Assembly (NCBI GenBank): GCA_022566435.1
Contig: JADFIX010000043.1
Span: 1-11,417, forward strand
Direction of reading: 5' to 3'
Source of the DNA: Planctomycetota bacterium
Lineage (GTDB): Bacteria; Planctomycetota; Phycisphaerae; UBA1845
Length of the DNA: 11,417 nt
Position numbers and translations under genes: made by a program. The notes below the pieces were generated by a model. That model was not told where the DNA came from. It did not search any database and saw only the letters and a program-made list of their open reading frames with translations. How positions within the stretch are numbered: position 1 is the first letter of the stretch; every line of letters starts with the position of its first letter. This document shows, in pieces, positions 1 through 6,888 of the stretch.

Positions 1-300
1 AAGGATCTGCTCGAGCGATACCAGGAAACCGAAATTCCCAAGAAAAAGGATCAAGCGAACCCAAGGCGGCAAGCCGACCTGCGACCAACGCATCCAAGCG
101 GGGTCGATGACGTACGCGAACACCGCCACCATCCTGACCAGCGCGATGGGCCGTAGCGTCGCGAGGATGAAAACCCCCTCCTGACGACGGTCCAGCTTCT
201 CGCGCGATGCCGCGGCCTTCAAGCGATGATAGAGACCGATGGGTAAAACGACGACAAATCCGAGAATCAAGACGTAGCGAAAGATGTTGTCGTGGTCCAT
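1..300 (-). CDS. Isoprenylcysteine carboxyl methyltransferase (ICMT)-like membrane protein, 3' truncated by window edge
   Basis: The minus strand is open for exactly 100 codons from ATG at 300 to the window edge. The product begins MDHDNIFRYVLILGFVVVLP and continues with LYHRLKA, EKLDRRQEGVF and WVRLILFLGNFGF. This pattern (hydrophobic helix, basic loop with 'EKLDRRQEG', second helix with 'LRPIAL', then a tryptophan-rich stretch before a third helix) matches the N-terminal part of bacterial ICMT/phospholipid methyltransferase-like integral membrane proteins. The SAM-binding C-terminal half lies outside the window, so the activity cannot be checked. A strong Shine-Dalgarno, GAGGAAGG on the minus strand (303-310), sits just before the ATG. 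The gene starts 48 bp after the stop of the DUF1579 gene on the same strand, so the two probably share a transcript. The substrate is unknown; bacterial members are rarely characterised. Confidence 0.7.
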   Translation of the reverse strand, partial: MDHDNIFRYVLILGFVVVLPIGLYHRLKAAASREKLDRRQEGVFILATLRPIALVRMVAVFAYVIDPAWMRWSQVGLPPWVRLILFLGNFGFLVSLEQIL

Positions 301-348
301 GGCCTTCCTCGCCGAGAAAAATGGTGCGCCGGGACGCACCGTACGCCG

Positions 349-870
349 CTACGTCTTGCGGGTGTACTTGATCTCCATCGCCTTGAACTCGTTGCCGTCG
401 GGGCCTTGGAAGAACATTTCGATCTGGTGGTGGTCGTCGTCCTGCAGGGTGATGACCGACCGTTTGGTCATGGGATTGCCTGATTGCGGATCGGTCATCG
501 TACCGACCATGGTCCACACCTTGCCCGCCGCATCGACGTCGCCCGTCTCGTTCTGCATGGAAGTCGACGCGGTATCGATCCAAAATCCCTCATACTTCTT
601 GGTGACGGTGTTGTAGCCCCAATAGCCGCGACCCTCGAAGTTTGAAAACGGCCCGTCGCTCGGGTCGCCGGTGTAATCCTGCCGGAGGAAACGTCCGCCG
701 AGTGCCAGCGTGTTTTCCATCACGCCGGTGGTGACCATCGGATCGCCCGGCCCCATCCACAGGCTGCATACCGCCGAAAACTTCCCTTCGAACGCTTTGA
801 GCCTGCCGTGCGCCTCGGCCAAAGCGCCCATTTCCGCGCACCCGGCGCCCGCTGATTCCTGATCGGTCAT
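349..870 (-). CDS. DUF1579 domain-containing protein
   Basis: Encodes a 173-residue, probably soluble protein with no signal peptide. After a short acidic N-terminus it carries the usual DUF1579 order: an H-x-x-L helix near residues 17-25 (EAHGRLKAFEGKF), W-M-G-P near 38-41, an ENTLALGGRFLRQDY segment around 52-66, a YWGYNTVTKKYEGFWID segment around 83-99, then strands that alternate polar and hydrophobic residues to the end. The family is built of beta strands like a small barrel and has no established function. I chose ATG at 870 because AAGGGAG lies 8 nt upstream on the minus strand (879-885). An upstream TTG at 894 in frame would add eight residues but lacks a comparable site. The gene is divergent from the glycan locus and lies directly upstream of the ICMT-like gene. 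Confidence 0.85.
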   Translation of the reverse strand: MTDQESAGAGCAEMGALAEAHGRLKAFEGKFSAVCSLWMGPGDPMVTTGVMENTLALGGRFLRQDYTGDPSDGPFSNFEGRGYWGYNTVTKKYEGFWIDTASTSMQNETGDVDAAGKVWTMVGTMTDPQSGNPMTKRSVITLQDDDHHQIEMFFQGPDGNEFKAMEIKYTRKT

Positions 871-1090
871 CTCGTTTTCTCCCTTGGTTTCCAACCTCGT
901 CGCGTTTGTCCCAAGCCGGCGGCGGTGCCCTCCAGCTAGGACAAGGTTGCGATCATCCCGTTGACGGCAAAGCCGCCGCCCTTACACATCCGACAGACGG
1001 CATCGCCGCCACCGAATACCAGTAATTATGATAAGCGACCCTCGGCTCACATCTAAGCGGCGACAAGATTGCACATCGTCGACCGCCGCA
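871..1090. other. Intergenic spacer between divergent genes, no gene seen
   Basis: This stretch separates the minus-strand DUF1579 gene from the plus-strand repeat at 1091. It must hold the promoter for the DUF1579 gene and possibly one for the glycan locus, but I see no convincing -35/-10 pair or operator. Reading frames here are short and show no recognisable protein. Confidence 0.5.
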
Positions 1091-1222
1091 AAGAAACGCA
1101 AAACGACCCCATCCACCCGAAATCGGGGTAGCTATAGGGTTCCAGGTGGGCGTGCCGATATCCGCGGAAGAAGCGCGCCAGCCGGGGCCCGCAGCTTGGG
1201 AAGAAACTGCAATGCCGCATCG
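1091..1222 (+). repeat. 132-bp direct repeat, copy 1 (upstream of the CgeB-like glycosyltransferase)
   Basis: This segment aligns without gaps to 2593-2724 (constant offset 1502 bp), and I count 106 identical positions out of 132. The best-preserved blocks are AAGAAACGCAAAAC at the left end, GTAGCTATAGG, CGTGCCGATATCCGC, GCAGCTTGGGAAGAAA and ATGCCGCATCG at the right end. Similarity stops on both sides of these limits. The right end contains a GGGAAG ribosome binding site and an ATG (1212). In copy 2 these start the aminotransferase gene; here they open only a 34-codon frame. Possible readings are a duplicated leader/promoter, a dispersed genomic repeat, or the scar of a lost gene. Confidence 0.85.
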
Positions 1223-1316
1223 ACATGCATCCTACGCTTCGCCGCGACAGCTGTCGATTCCCCGCGCCGGTTGGAAGTGCTGGTTCGCCTCCTTTCGGTC
1301 AACCGATAACAACTAG
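1212..1316 (+). CDS. Possible 34-codon leader ORF formed by repeat copy 1
   Basis: ATG at 1212 has GGGAAG (1198-1203) 8 nt upstream and reads 34 codons to TAG at 1314-1316, ending 24 bp before the ATG of the glycosyltransferase gene. Its first four residues, MPHR, are the same as those of the aminotransferase at 2714, because both starts lie inside the 132-bp repeat; after that the two diverge. The peptide is basic and aromatic-rich (PRAGWKCWF) with no recognisable motif. It could be a translated leader peptide, a remnant of a gene whose body was lost, or not expressed at all. I treat it as tentative. Confidence 0.25.
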   Translation: MPHRHASYASPRQLSIPRAGWKCWFASFRSTDNN

Positions 1317-1340
1317 TGCCGTTTTGCCGAAGGTGCGTTT

Positions 1341-2429
1341 ATGAAGCCCAGCATCCTGTTCGTGTCATCCTTCTATCCCGAATTCTTGCGGGATTTGTAT
1401 GCTGGCGATCCGGCGCTCGCCGAACTGAATTACGATGAACAGAGGCGGCGGCTGATGGAGTCGAAGTTCTCGTCGATCGATGCCTATTGCGATTGCCTTG
1501 ATTCGCTGGGATGTCGGACGGATGCGGTGATCCTCTACGCGGACCGGCTGATGGAACGCTGGGCCGCAGAGCACGGCGTGACCTTGACCGGCAACGTCCA
1601 CGAGCAGCGGCGACAATTCGTGGCGGAATGCGTCAGGCGATTCAAGCCCGACATTCTATACGTATTCGAGTGGTCGCCGCTTGGTGACGCGTTTCTGGCG
1701 GACGTAAAAAGGCACGTCCGGCTGCTTGTCGGACAAATCGCGTCGCCGCTTCGGCCGGATCGCACTTATGCGGCCACAGATCTGATGATCTCGTCCTGGC
1801 CGCCGATCGTGGATTACTTTCACCGGGAAGGGAAGGCTTCGGCCTACCTCAAAATGGCTTTTGACCAGCGCGTTTTGGACGGTCTACCGGCCGCCGCGCC
1901 GCGATACGACGTGACTTTCGTAGGGGGCTTTGCCCCTTCCCATCCGACACGGATCGCCTGGCTGAATCGCCTGCTTCGCGACGTCAAAATCGACGTGTTC
2001 GGCTACGGGGTGGATACCGTGCCGCAGGATTCCCCCATCCGCGAACATCATCGTGGTCCGGTTTGGGGCTATCGGATGTACGAAACGCTGCAGCGCTCGC
2101 GCATCACCCTGAACTTGCATGCGGTGAACGACGTACGCGGCACTGTCATGACCAACGTCGCCAACAACCTCCGCCTCTACGAAGCCACCGGCGTGGGAAC
2201 ATGCTTGCTGACCGACGCGAAGGATAACTTGCACGAATTGCTCGATCCGGCCGGCGAAGTCGTGGCCTATCGTGATGACCACGAATGCGTCGAGAAGATC
2301 CGATATTTCCTCGATCATGAAGACGAACGCAGGACCATTGCGGCGGCGGGTCAGCGGCGGACCCTGCGCGACCACACCTACACGGTGCGCATGGCCGAAC
2401 TGCTCGACGTGCTTGTGCGGCACCTGTAG
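1341..2429 (+). CDS. Glycosyltransferase, CgeB/GT1-like
   Basis: Encodes 362 residues, a usual size for single-domain GT-B glycosyltransferases. The N-terminus (KPSILFVSSFYPEFL) is the first Rossmann strand. The middle holds FKPDILYVFEWSP and the domain linker strand VTFVGGF near 191-197. The C-terminal third has the CgeB-type donor-binding signature: SRITLNLHAVND (about 253-264), then NNLRLYEATGVGTCLLTD (about 275-292), then a late DPAGEVVAYRDD segment, as in the glycosyl transferases 1-2 family. It is predicted to be cytoplasmic and to transfer a sugar from a nucleotide donor to a growing glycan; donor and acceptor cannot be read from sequence. The start is set by ATG at 1341 with GAAGGTG 5 nt upstream. 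It lies between the two copies of the 132-bp repeat and is separated from the next gene by 284 bp, unlike the tightly overlapping genes that follow. Confidence 0.82.
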   Translation: MKPSILFVSSFYPEFLRDLYAGDPALAELNYDEQRRRLMESKFSSIDAYCDCLDSLGCRTDAVILYADRLMERWAAEHGVTLTGNVHEQRRQFVAECVRRFKPDILYVFEWSPLGDAFLADVKRHVRLLVGQIASPLRPDRTYAATDLMISSWPPIVDYFHREGKASAYLKMAFDQRVLDGLPAAAPRYDVTFVGGFAPSHPTRIAWLNRLLRDVKIDVFGYGVDTVPQDSPIREHHRGPVWGYRMYETLQRSRITLNLHAVNDVRGTVMTNVANNLRLYEATGVGTCLLTDAKDNLHELLDPAGEVVAYRDDHECVEKIRYFLDHEDERRTIAAAGQRRTLRDHTYTVRMAELLDVLVRHL

Positions 2430-2592
2430 GGTCCGCTTGACGTAATGTCGGGAGAAGCAACCGGTTCATGACCTCGGGGTCAGCCGCGACGCGGTTGAAT
2501 AGGACGCTGAGTACCACGGACTGCCCCCGGCTCCAGATCGCCCTCGTGCAAGACCTCTTCCCTAGGGATCTTCAGCGCGCGTCCGTAATACC

Positions 2593-2724
2593 AAGAAACG
2601 CAAAACCACCGCGTCCGTCGAGAATCGAAGTAGCTATAGGCTTTAGGGCAGGCGTGCCGATATCCGCAGAAAGGGCGCGGCAGCCGGTGCGCGCAGCTTG
2701 GGAAGAAAATGTTATGCCGCATCG
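2593..2724 (+). repeat. 132-bp direct repeat, copy 2 (overlaps start of the aminotransferase)
   Basis: Second copy of the element at 1091-1222. Here it carries the ribosome binding site (GGGAAG, 2700-2705), start codon (2714) and first codons (MPHR) of the aminotransferase. The 163 bp between the previous gene's stop and this copy (2430-2592) has no counterpart upstream of copy 1. The frame of the aminotransferase stays open upstream through the whole repeat; across 44 codons compared between copies, 25 are identical, 7 differ synonymously and 12 change the residue. That neither proves nor excludes past coding. A TATAGG core (2635-2640) inside the conserved GTAGCTATAGG block could be a -10 element, but no matching -35 is clear. 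Confidence 0.85.
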
Positions 2725-3850
2725 TAACAAGATACGCGTCTCACAACCCGATCTCTCCGCACGAGAACGGCAGTACCTACTCGACGCATTTGATTCGACG
2801 TGGATTTCTTCCACCGGCCCGTTCGTGTCGGAATTCGAGCGACGTTTCGCCGGTTTTGCCGACGTCGGCCATGCCATCAGTTGCGTGAACGGCACGGCCG
2901 CGATGCATCTCGCCCTGATGGGGCTCGGCATCGGTCCCGGTGATGAAGTGATCGTTCCCGCCATGACCTACATTGCGTCGGCCAACGTCATCCGTTACGT
3001 GGGTGCGGAGCCGGTGCTGGCGGATTGTGACCCCGAGACGTGGACCATCAGTCCCGACAGCATCTCCCGTCTGATTACGCCGCGAACGCGGGCGATCATT
3101 GCCGTGCATCTCTTGGGCGTGCCCGCCGACATGGATGCCGTCAAGAATTTGGCGGACGATCACGGATTGGCGGTCATCGAAGATGCGGCCGAGGCGCACG
3201 GTGCAACCGTGAACGGGAAACCGGTCGGTTCACTCGGCGACGTCAGCGCATTTAGCTTCTACGGCAACAAGATTTTATCCACCGGCGAGGGAGGAATGGT
3301 CTGCACGAATCGGGGAGACTTGGCGGAGCGCATGCGCCTTCTTCGTGGGCAAGGTGCCAGGCGCGATCGCTGTTATCAATTCGATGAGGTGGGATACAAC
3401 TACCGCATGACCAATCTTGCCTGCGCGATCGGCCTGGCGCAACTCGAACGCTTTGACGAACTTCGCGCTCGACGTGAGATGGTCCGCACTTGGTATGACC
3501 GCGCGCTAAACGATGCTCGTCTTCCCGTTGCCCGCCAGCGAACAACGCGAAGGTCGGCATCCGTCTTGTGGATATACGGGATCGTGTTGAAGGAATCCGT
3601 TCCCATCGATCGAGACGCACTACGGCAACGATTGGCCGACGATGGCATCGAAACGCGCCCGTTCTTTCCGGCACTGAATACCCAGCGGATCTATGCGGAC
3701 TGCCGGAATGACGAAGGGTGTGCCGTCAGCAGGCATCTCGGACAGCATGGAATCATGCTGCCGACCCATTCGCAGTTGACCGAGGGAGACGCGGACCGCG
3801 TGGTCGGATCGCTCGCGGCGGCACTTCAACAACCGGTCGGGGCATCATGA
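2714..3850 (+). CDS. DegT/DnrJ/EryC1/StrS sugar aminotransferase, perosamine synthase type
   Basis: Encodes 378 residues, the normal family length. It is a PLP-dependent enzyme that transfers an amino group (usually from glutamate) to the 4-keto carbon of a nucleotide-linked 6-deoxy sugar. The product starts with the typical VSQPDLS...WISSTGPFVSEFE. It has NGTAAMHLAL (60-69) for PLP phosphate binding, DEVIVPAMTYIASAN (77-91), EDAAEAHG (156-163) with Asp157 for the pyridine nitrogen, and SFYGNKILSTGEGGM (181-195) with catalytic Lys186, then VGYNYRMTN. These segments resemble GDP-perosamine synthases (RfbE/PerA) more than other subfamilies, and the formyltransferase next door agrees, but the nucleotide and sugar are inferred. 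An upstream in-frame start at 2468 would add 82 residues not found in the family; ATG at 2714 has a ribosome binding site and gives the standard N-terminus. Its stop overlaps the next start (ATGA). Confidence 0.92.
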   Translation: MPHRNKIRVSQPDLSARERQYLLDAFDSTWISSTGPFVSEFERRFAGFADVGHAISCVNGTAAMHLALMGLGIGPGDEVIVPAMTYIASANVIRYVGAEPVLADCDPETWTISPDSISRLITPRTRAIIAVHLLGVPADMDAVKNLADDHGLAVIEDAAEAHGATVNGKPVGSLGDVSAFSFYGNKILSTGEGGMVCTNRGDLAERMRLLRGQGARRDRCYQFDEVGYNYRMTNLACAIGLAQLERFDELRARREMVRTWYDRALNDARLPVARQRTTRRSASVLWIYGIVLKESVPIDRDALRQRLADDGIETRPFFPALNTQRIYADCRNDEGCAVSRHLGQHGIMLPTHSQLTEGDADRVVGSLAAALQQPVGAS

Positions 3851-4698
3851 AAATCTTACTATTCGGCTATCACGACGCCGGCTACCATGCGCTGCGAGCA
3901 CTGATTGCCGGAGGCCATGACGTACTGGTCGTGACCCATCCCTCGCCACCAGAAATCCCTTCCGTCGCAGCCCTTGCCGATGCGCTTGGACTGAAGTGGA
4001 CGACGGATGGTGTCGAATCATTCTTGGCTCTTGCAACGGAGTTTCGGCCGGACATCATGTTTTCCGTTTACTATAGGCGCATTCTCTCGCAGGACATCTT
4101 GGATATTCCGCGTCTGGGGTCGTTCAATTTTCATCCGTCGCTGCTTCCGAAACACCGCGGTTGCTTTTCCGCACCGTGGGCGATCATCGACGGCGACCGC
4201 GTCACCGGCGTGACGTGTCATCGCATGACCGAAAAGGTGGATGCCGGAGAAATCATCGATCGTGAGGATGTCACGATCGCGGAGACGGAAACAGGTCTCT
4301 CTCTTTACGACAAACTTGTGAACACGACGGCCTCACTCTTTGTCCGGGTGCTGGATCGAGCCGAGACGGGTTCGCTCGAAGGCACGCCGCAAGAGGGGGA
4401 AGGATCGTTTCACTGCCGAGAGGTCCCTTTCGACGGCCTGATTGATCCCCAATGGCCTGGTGCACGCATCGACCGATTTATCCGCGCGATTTATTTTCCA
4501 CCCTACCATCCGGCGACCGTCCTCGTTGACGGGCGCCGGTCAACGGTTCGCACGATCGAGCAATACGATGGCCTGATGCGCAATGCGGAAGTATCCGACA
4601 GCCCGGTGCCGGAGATCGTCGCTGCCGGCAATCGTGCCGGCACAGCGAACCACCTGACCGAATCCGTTGTGGAGACAAGTCATGCGCGTCGTGATTAA
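3847..4698 (+). CDS. Sugar N-formyltransferase, ArnA-like
   Basis: Encodes 283 residues of the methionyl-tRNA/sugar formyltransferase fold. It would transfer a formyl group from N10-formyltetrahydrofolate to the amine of a 4-amino sugar nucleotide in the cytoplasm. The N-terminus LLFGYHDAGYHALRAL resembles the formyltransferase domain of ArnA, as does RPDIMFSVYYRRIL (67-80). The catalytic triad is complete: Asn94 and His96 in FNFHPSLLPKHRG and Asp132 in EKVDAGEII. The C-terminal part (DGLIDPQW, then RFIRAIYFPPYHPA) matches the C-terminal subdomain. A housekeeping Met-tRNA formyltransferase is less likely: it is usually longer, begins with IVFxGTPxFA, and neighbours peptide deformylase. ATG overlaps the aminotransferase stop by 4 bp, suggesting coupled translation. 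With that enzyme it predicts a 4-formamido-4,6-dideoxyhexose, as known for Brucella N-formylperosamine (WbkC). Confidence 0.88.
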   Translation: MKILLFGYHDAGYHALRALIAGGHDVLVVTHPSPPEIPSVAALADALGLKWTTDGVESFLALATEFRPDIMFSVYYRRILSQDILDIPRLGSFNFHPSLLPKHRGCFSAPWAIIDGDRVTGVTCHRMTEKVDAGEIIDREDVTIAETETGLSLYDKLVNTTASLFVRVLDRAETGSLEGTPQEGEGSFHCREVPFDGLIDPQWPGARIDRFIRAIYFPPYHPATVLVDGRRSTVRTIEQYDGLMRNAEVSDSPVPEIVAAGNRAGTANHLTESVVETSHARRD

Positions 4699-5845
4699 CG
4701 CGCAACTCGATCCGGCTTTCAGCGGGGGCATCGCCCAGGCGCTATCCGGTCTCGTGCACGGGCTCGGGTCGCTCTCGGGATCGGATGAGTACCTCCTGGT
4801 CTGCACACCCAAGTCGGCCGAGTGGCTTTCACCCTATACCGGTCGCAACCAGGCCATACACATCAATCGCGGACGAAAGCTTGCTCCGGCCAGCGGCGTA
4901 CGGATCAGCGATGGCTTCTGGGAGTCGTTCTCTCCGGACCTTCTGCATTTCCCCTATCAAGCGTACACGCGGACCAACGTGCCGACGGTCTTCAATCCTC
5001 ACGACCTGCAACATGTCCACCTGCCGGAGTGCTTCAGCGAAGCCGAGCGCGAGCGCCGCGAAGTTCTGTATGGCGATGCCTGCCGATTGGCCACCGCGGT
5101 CGTGACAGCCAGTACATGGGTGAAAAATGATGTGGTGCGACATTTTGGAATCCCGGCGGAAAACGTGCACGTGATTCCATGGGGCATCCCGACGGCGATT
5201 CACCGAGAAGCGGACGATCGCGAGTCCGGGGATGTGCTGCAGCGACTTGGACTGTCATGCGGTTTCGCCATCTACCCCGCACAGACTTGGCCTCACAAGA
5301 ATCACCTTCGTCTTTTCGACGCGCTGCACCTGGTCTACGAGCGATGGGGAACTCGAATTCCTCTGGTGTGCAGCGGCGCACAGACGACGCATCAAGATGC
5401 CCTTCACCGTCGAATACGCGATCTCGGACTAGATCAGCAGGTGCATTTCGTCGGATATGTCGACCCGAATGACCTGCGAGCATTGTACCGTTCAGCGCTT
5501 TTCATGATCGTGCCCACGCTTCATGAAGCATTGAGCTTTCCGGTGTATGAGGCTTTTGCGGAGCACTTGTCGGTGGCCTGCTCGAACGTGACCTCTCTCC
5601 CCGAGCAGGTGGGCGACGCCGCGCTGTTGTTCGATCCACACGATACTCATGCCATCGCTGATGCGATGAATCGCTTGTACCGTGATGAGGGGCTACGCAC
5701 GGATCTAAGTGCACGCGGTGCGCGTAGGTTGGTCGGGCTCTCCTGGGAAGCGACCGCAAAACGCTATCGCGACCTGTACTATACGCTGGTCACCAGGCAC
5801 GGGAATTCCAGCGTATTACAACAGCAAATTATGGCAACACGATGA
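4682..5845 (+). CDS. Glycosyltransferase family 4 (GT-B fold)
   Basis: Encodes 387 residues with the GT4 layout. The N-terminal acceptor domain starts MRVVINAQLDPAFSGGIAQA, with the glycine-rich loop at 15-16, and includes NPHDLQHVHLPECF (105-118) and TASTWVKNDVVRHFGIP (142-158). The linker VHVIPWGIP (162-170) precedes the donor domain, which shows YPAQTWPHKNH (198-208), VHFVGYVDPNDLRALYRSA (254-272) and the E-x7-E motif at Glu282/Glu290 in HEALSFPVYEAF. It is a retaining nucleotide-sugar glycosyltransferase, cytoplasmic or peripheral on the inner membrane; donor and acceptor are unknown. I chose ATG at 4682 over TTG at 4667 because GGAGA (4671-4675) sits 6 nt upstream and the protein then begins at the first beta strand. 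It overlaps the formyltransferase by 17 bp and the next gene by 4 bp, so it belongs to the same operon and may add the formamido sugar. Confidence 0.9.
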   Translation: MRVVINAQLDPAFSGGIAQALSGLVHGLGSLSGSDEYLLVCTPKSAEWLSPYTGRNQAIHINRGRKLAPASGVRISDGFWESFSPDLLHFPYQAYTRTNVPTVFNPHDLQHVHLPECFSEAERERREVLYGDACRLATAVVTASTWVKNDVVRHFGIPAENVHVIPWGIPTAIHREADDRESGDVLQRLGLSCGFAIYPAQTWPHKNHLRLFDALHLVYERWGTRIPLVCSGAQTTHQDALHRRIRDLGLDQQVHFVGYVDPNDLRALYRSALFMIVPTLHEALSFPVYEAFAEHLSVACSNVTSLPEQVGDAALLFDPHDTHAIADAMNRLYRDEGLRTDLSARGARRLVGLSWEATAKRYRDLYYTLVTRHGNSSVLQQQIMATR

Positions 5846-6666
5846 TCACCGATGACGCTTTTGCCGAGTATGAAGGGACCTCGCAAAGTATGAGCCACAA
5901 CAAAAACGGCACCCAAGCGGTACCGGTAATCCCGCAAGGCGTTGAAACCGACGGCTCACGCCTTCGCGCGTTGATCGAGCGCGCGTCCAGCGCTGCCACA
6001 CATCAGCATCTACTAGACGTCTTTGAACGAATTGAAGCCGATCGATACCTGTTGGAAGAGATGCAACGGTTGCGGCATGCCATCGCCACCGACACGCGGT
6101 ACTGGGATTTATGTTGCGTGCTCTGGGCGTATGCCGAACTGTTCAAACCAGACGTCTATCTCGAGATCGGTGTCCGCCGGGGGCGATCAGCCTCCGTCGT
6201 TGCCGCCGCTAACCCGGACGTGAACCTTTGTCTCTTCGACATGTGGCATCCGAACTACGCGGGTATCGCGAATCCGGGCCCGGATTTCGTTCGCGTACAA
6301 CTTAAGCGAGCCGGTCATCGGGGCGAGACCCGTTTCTTCAGCGGAAGATCGCAACAAACCGTACCACAGTTCTTTGGCGATACGCGCCAACCGCAATCGA
6401 TTCCGCTGGTGACCGTAGACGGTGACCACAGGAGCACCGGCGCGCGGGCCGACCTGGACAACGTGATCGCCCACCTTGCACCCGGCGGCATTCTGGTATT
6501 CGATGACATTTGCCACCCGACCTATCCGAATCTCCGTGACCTGTGGACGGAGTTTCTTGCCGATCATTCTCACTTGTGCGCGGAAGAGAATGAAATCGAC
6601 GCGACAGGCACGGCCTTCGCCATGCAACCTACCTTTGCGCCATGTCATTCGCGACTCGGAGATTGA
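5842..6666 (+). CDS. Class I SAM-dependent methyltransferase (Methyltransf_24-like)
   Basis: Encodes 274 residues. After about 100 helical residues comes a SAM-binding motif I, VYLEIGVRRGRSASVVAAA (105-123), an acidic residue after the second strand (LFDMW, Asp133), the motif LVTVDGDHRSTGARADLDN (189-207) and APGGILVFDDICHP (213-226). This Asp-Gly-Asp-His plus Phe-Asp-Asp arrangement is typical of the methyltransferase-24/cephalosporin-hydroxylase-like group common in surface glycan and secondary metabolite loci, often metal dependent. It probably O-methylates a sugar or polyprenyl-linked glycan intermediate; the target cannot be deduced. ATG at 5842 overlaps the stop of the GT4 gene (ATGA). 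ATG at 5890 is an alternative; the first 40 residues are low complexity and not needed for the fold. It is the last gene of the coupled operon. Confidence 0.82.
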   Translation: MITDDAFAEYEGTSQSMSHNKNGTQAVPVIPQGVETDGSRLRALIERASSAATHQHLLDVFERIEADRYLLEEMQRLRHAIATDTRYWDLCCVLWAYAELFKPDVYLEIGVRRGRSASVVAAANPDVNLCLFDMWHPNYAGIANPGPDFVRVQLKRAGHRGETRFFSGRSQQTVPQFFGDTRQPQSIPLVTVDGDHRSTGARADLDNVIAHLAPGGILVFDDICHPTYPNLRDLWTEFLADHSHLCAEENEIDATGTAFAMQPTFAPCHSRLGD

Positions 6667-6841
6667 TCCGACGAATTTTTGGTCCGACGGTGGACCGCAT
6701 CAGCCACGTGGATTGTCGGAAATCGTCATATCCCCGCGACGTGCAAGTCATGCCGTTTCCAACACATACAACCCTGGAAATGCGTCGCGGGGCAATCCGA
6801 TCGTAACAGTCTGACCACGGTGCATTCCCGAGATTCGACAT

Positions 6842-6859
6842 CGAGGGCGAGTGCCCTCG
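6842..6859 (+). promoter_or_regulatory. Short perfect hairpin in the leader of the ankyrin gene
   Basis: CGAGGGC (6842-6848), loop GAGT, and GCCCTCG (6853-6859) form a perfect 7-bp GC-rich stem. It lies 29 bp before the ATG of the next gene and 18 bp before its AGGAG. No T tract follows, so it is not a standard intrinsic terminator for the upstream operon. It could shape the 5' leader or act as a weak pause site. The rest of the 222-bp gap (6667-6888) shows nothing else I can name. Confidence 0.35.
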
Positions 6860-6888
6860 CAAGGATTCGTTTCGAGTAGGAGATAGCT

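Noticed and set aside
1028..1309. 93-codon plus-strand open frame across repeat copy 1
   Set aside because: Basic, low-information product without a ribosome binding site; the same frame in copy 2 is interrupted by a TAG, so conservation is at the DNA level only.
1884..2423. 179-codon minus-strand open frame
   Set aside because: Antisense shadow of the glycosyltransferase at 1341-2429, which has clear family motifs.
2468..2713. Upstream extension of the aminotransferase to ATG 2468
   Set aside because: It would add 82 residues absent from the family; ATG 2714 has a ribosome binding site and gives the standard N-terminus.
2572..2964. 130-codon minus-strand open frame across repeat copy 2
   Set aside because: It overlaps the aminotransferase start region antisense. 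The part within the repeat is also open in copy 1, but the remainder is a shadow and no family is recognisable.
6681..6696. GGTCC/GGACC hairpin after the methyltransferase as an intrinsic terminator
   Set aside because: Only a 5-bp stem, and the T run lies before the stem on the plus strand, not after it.
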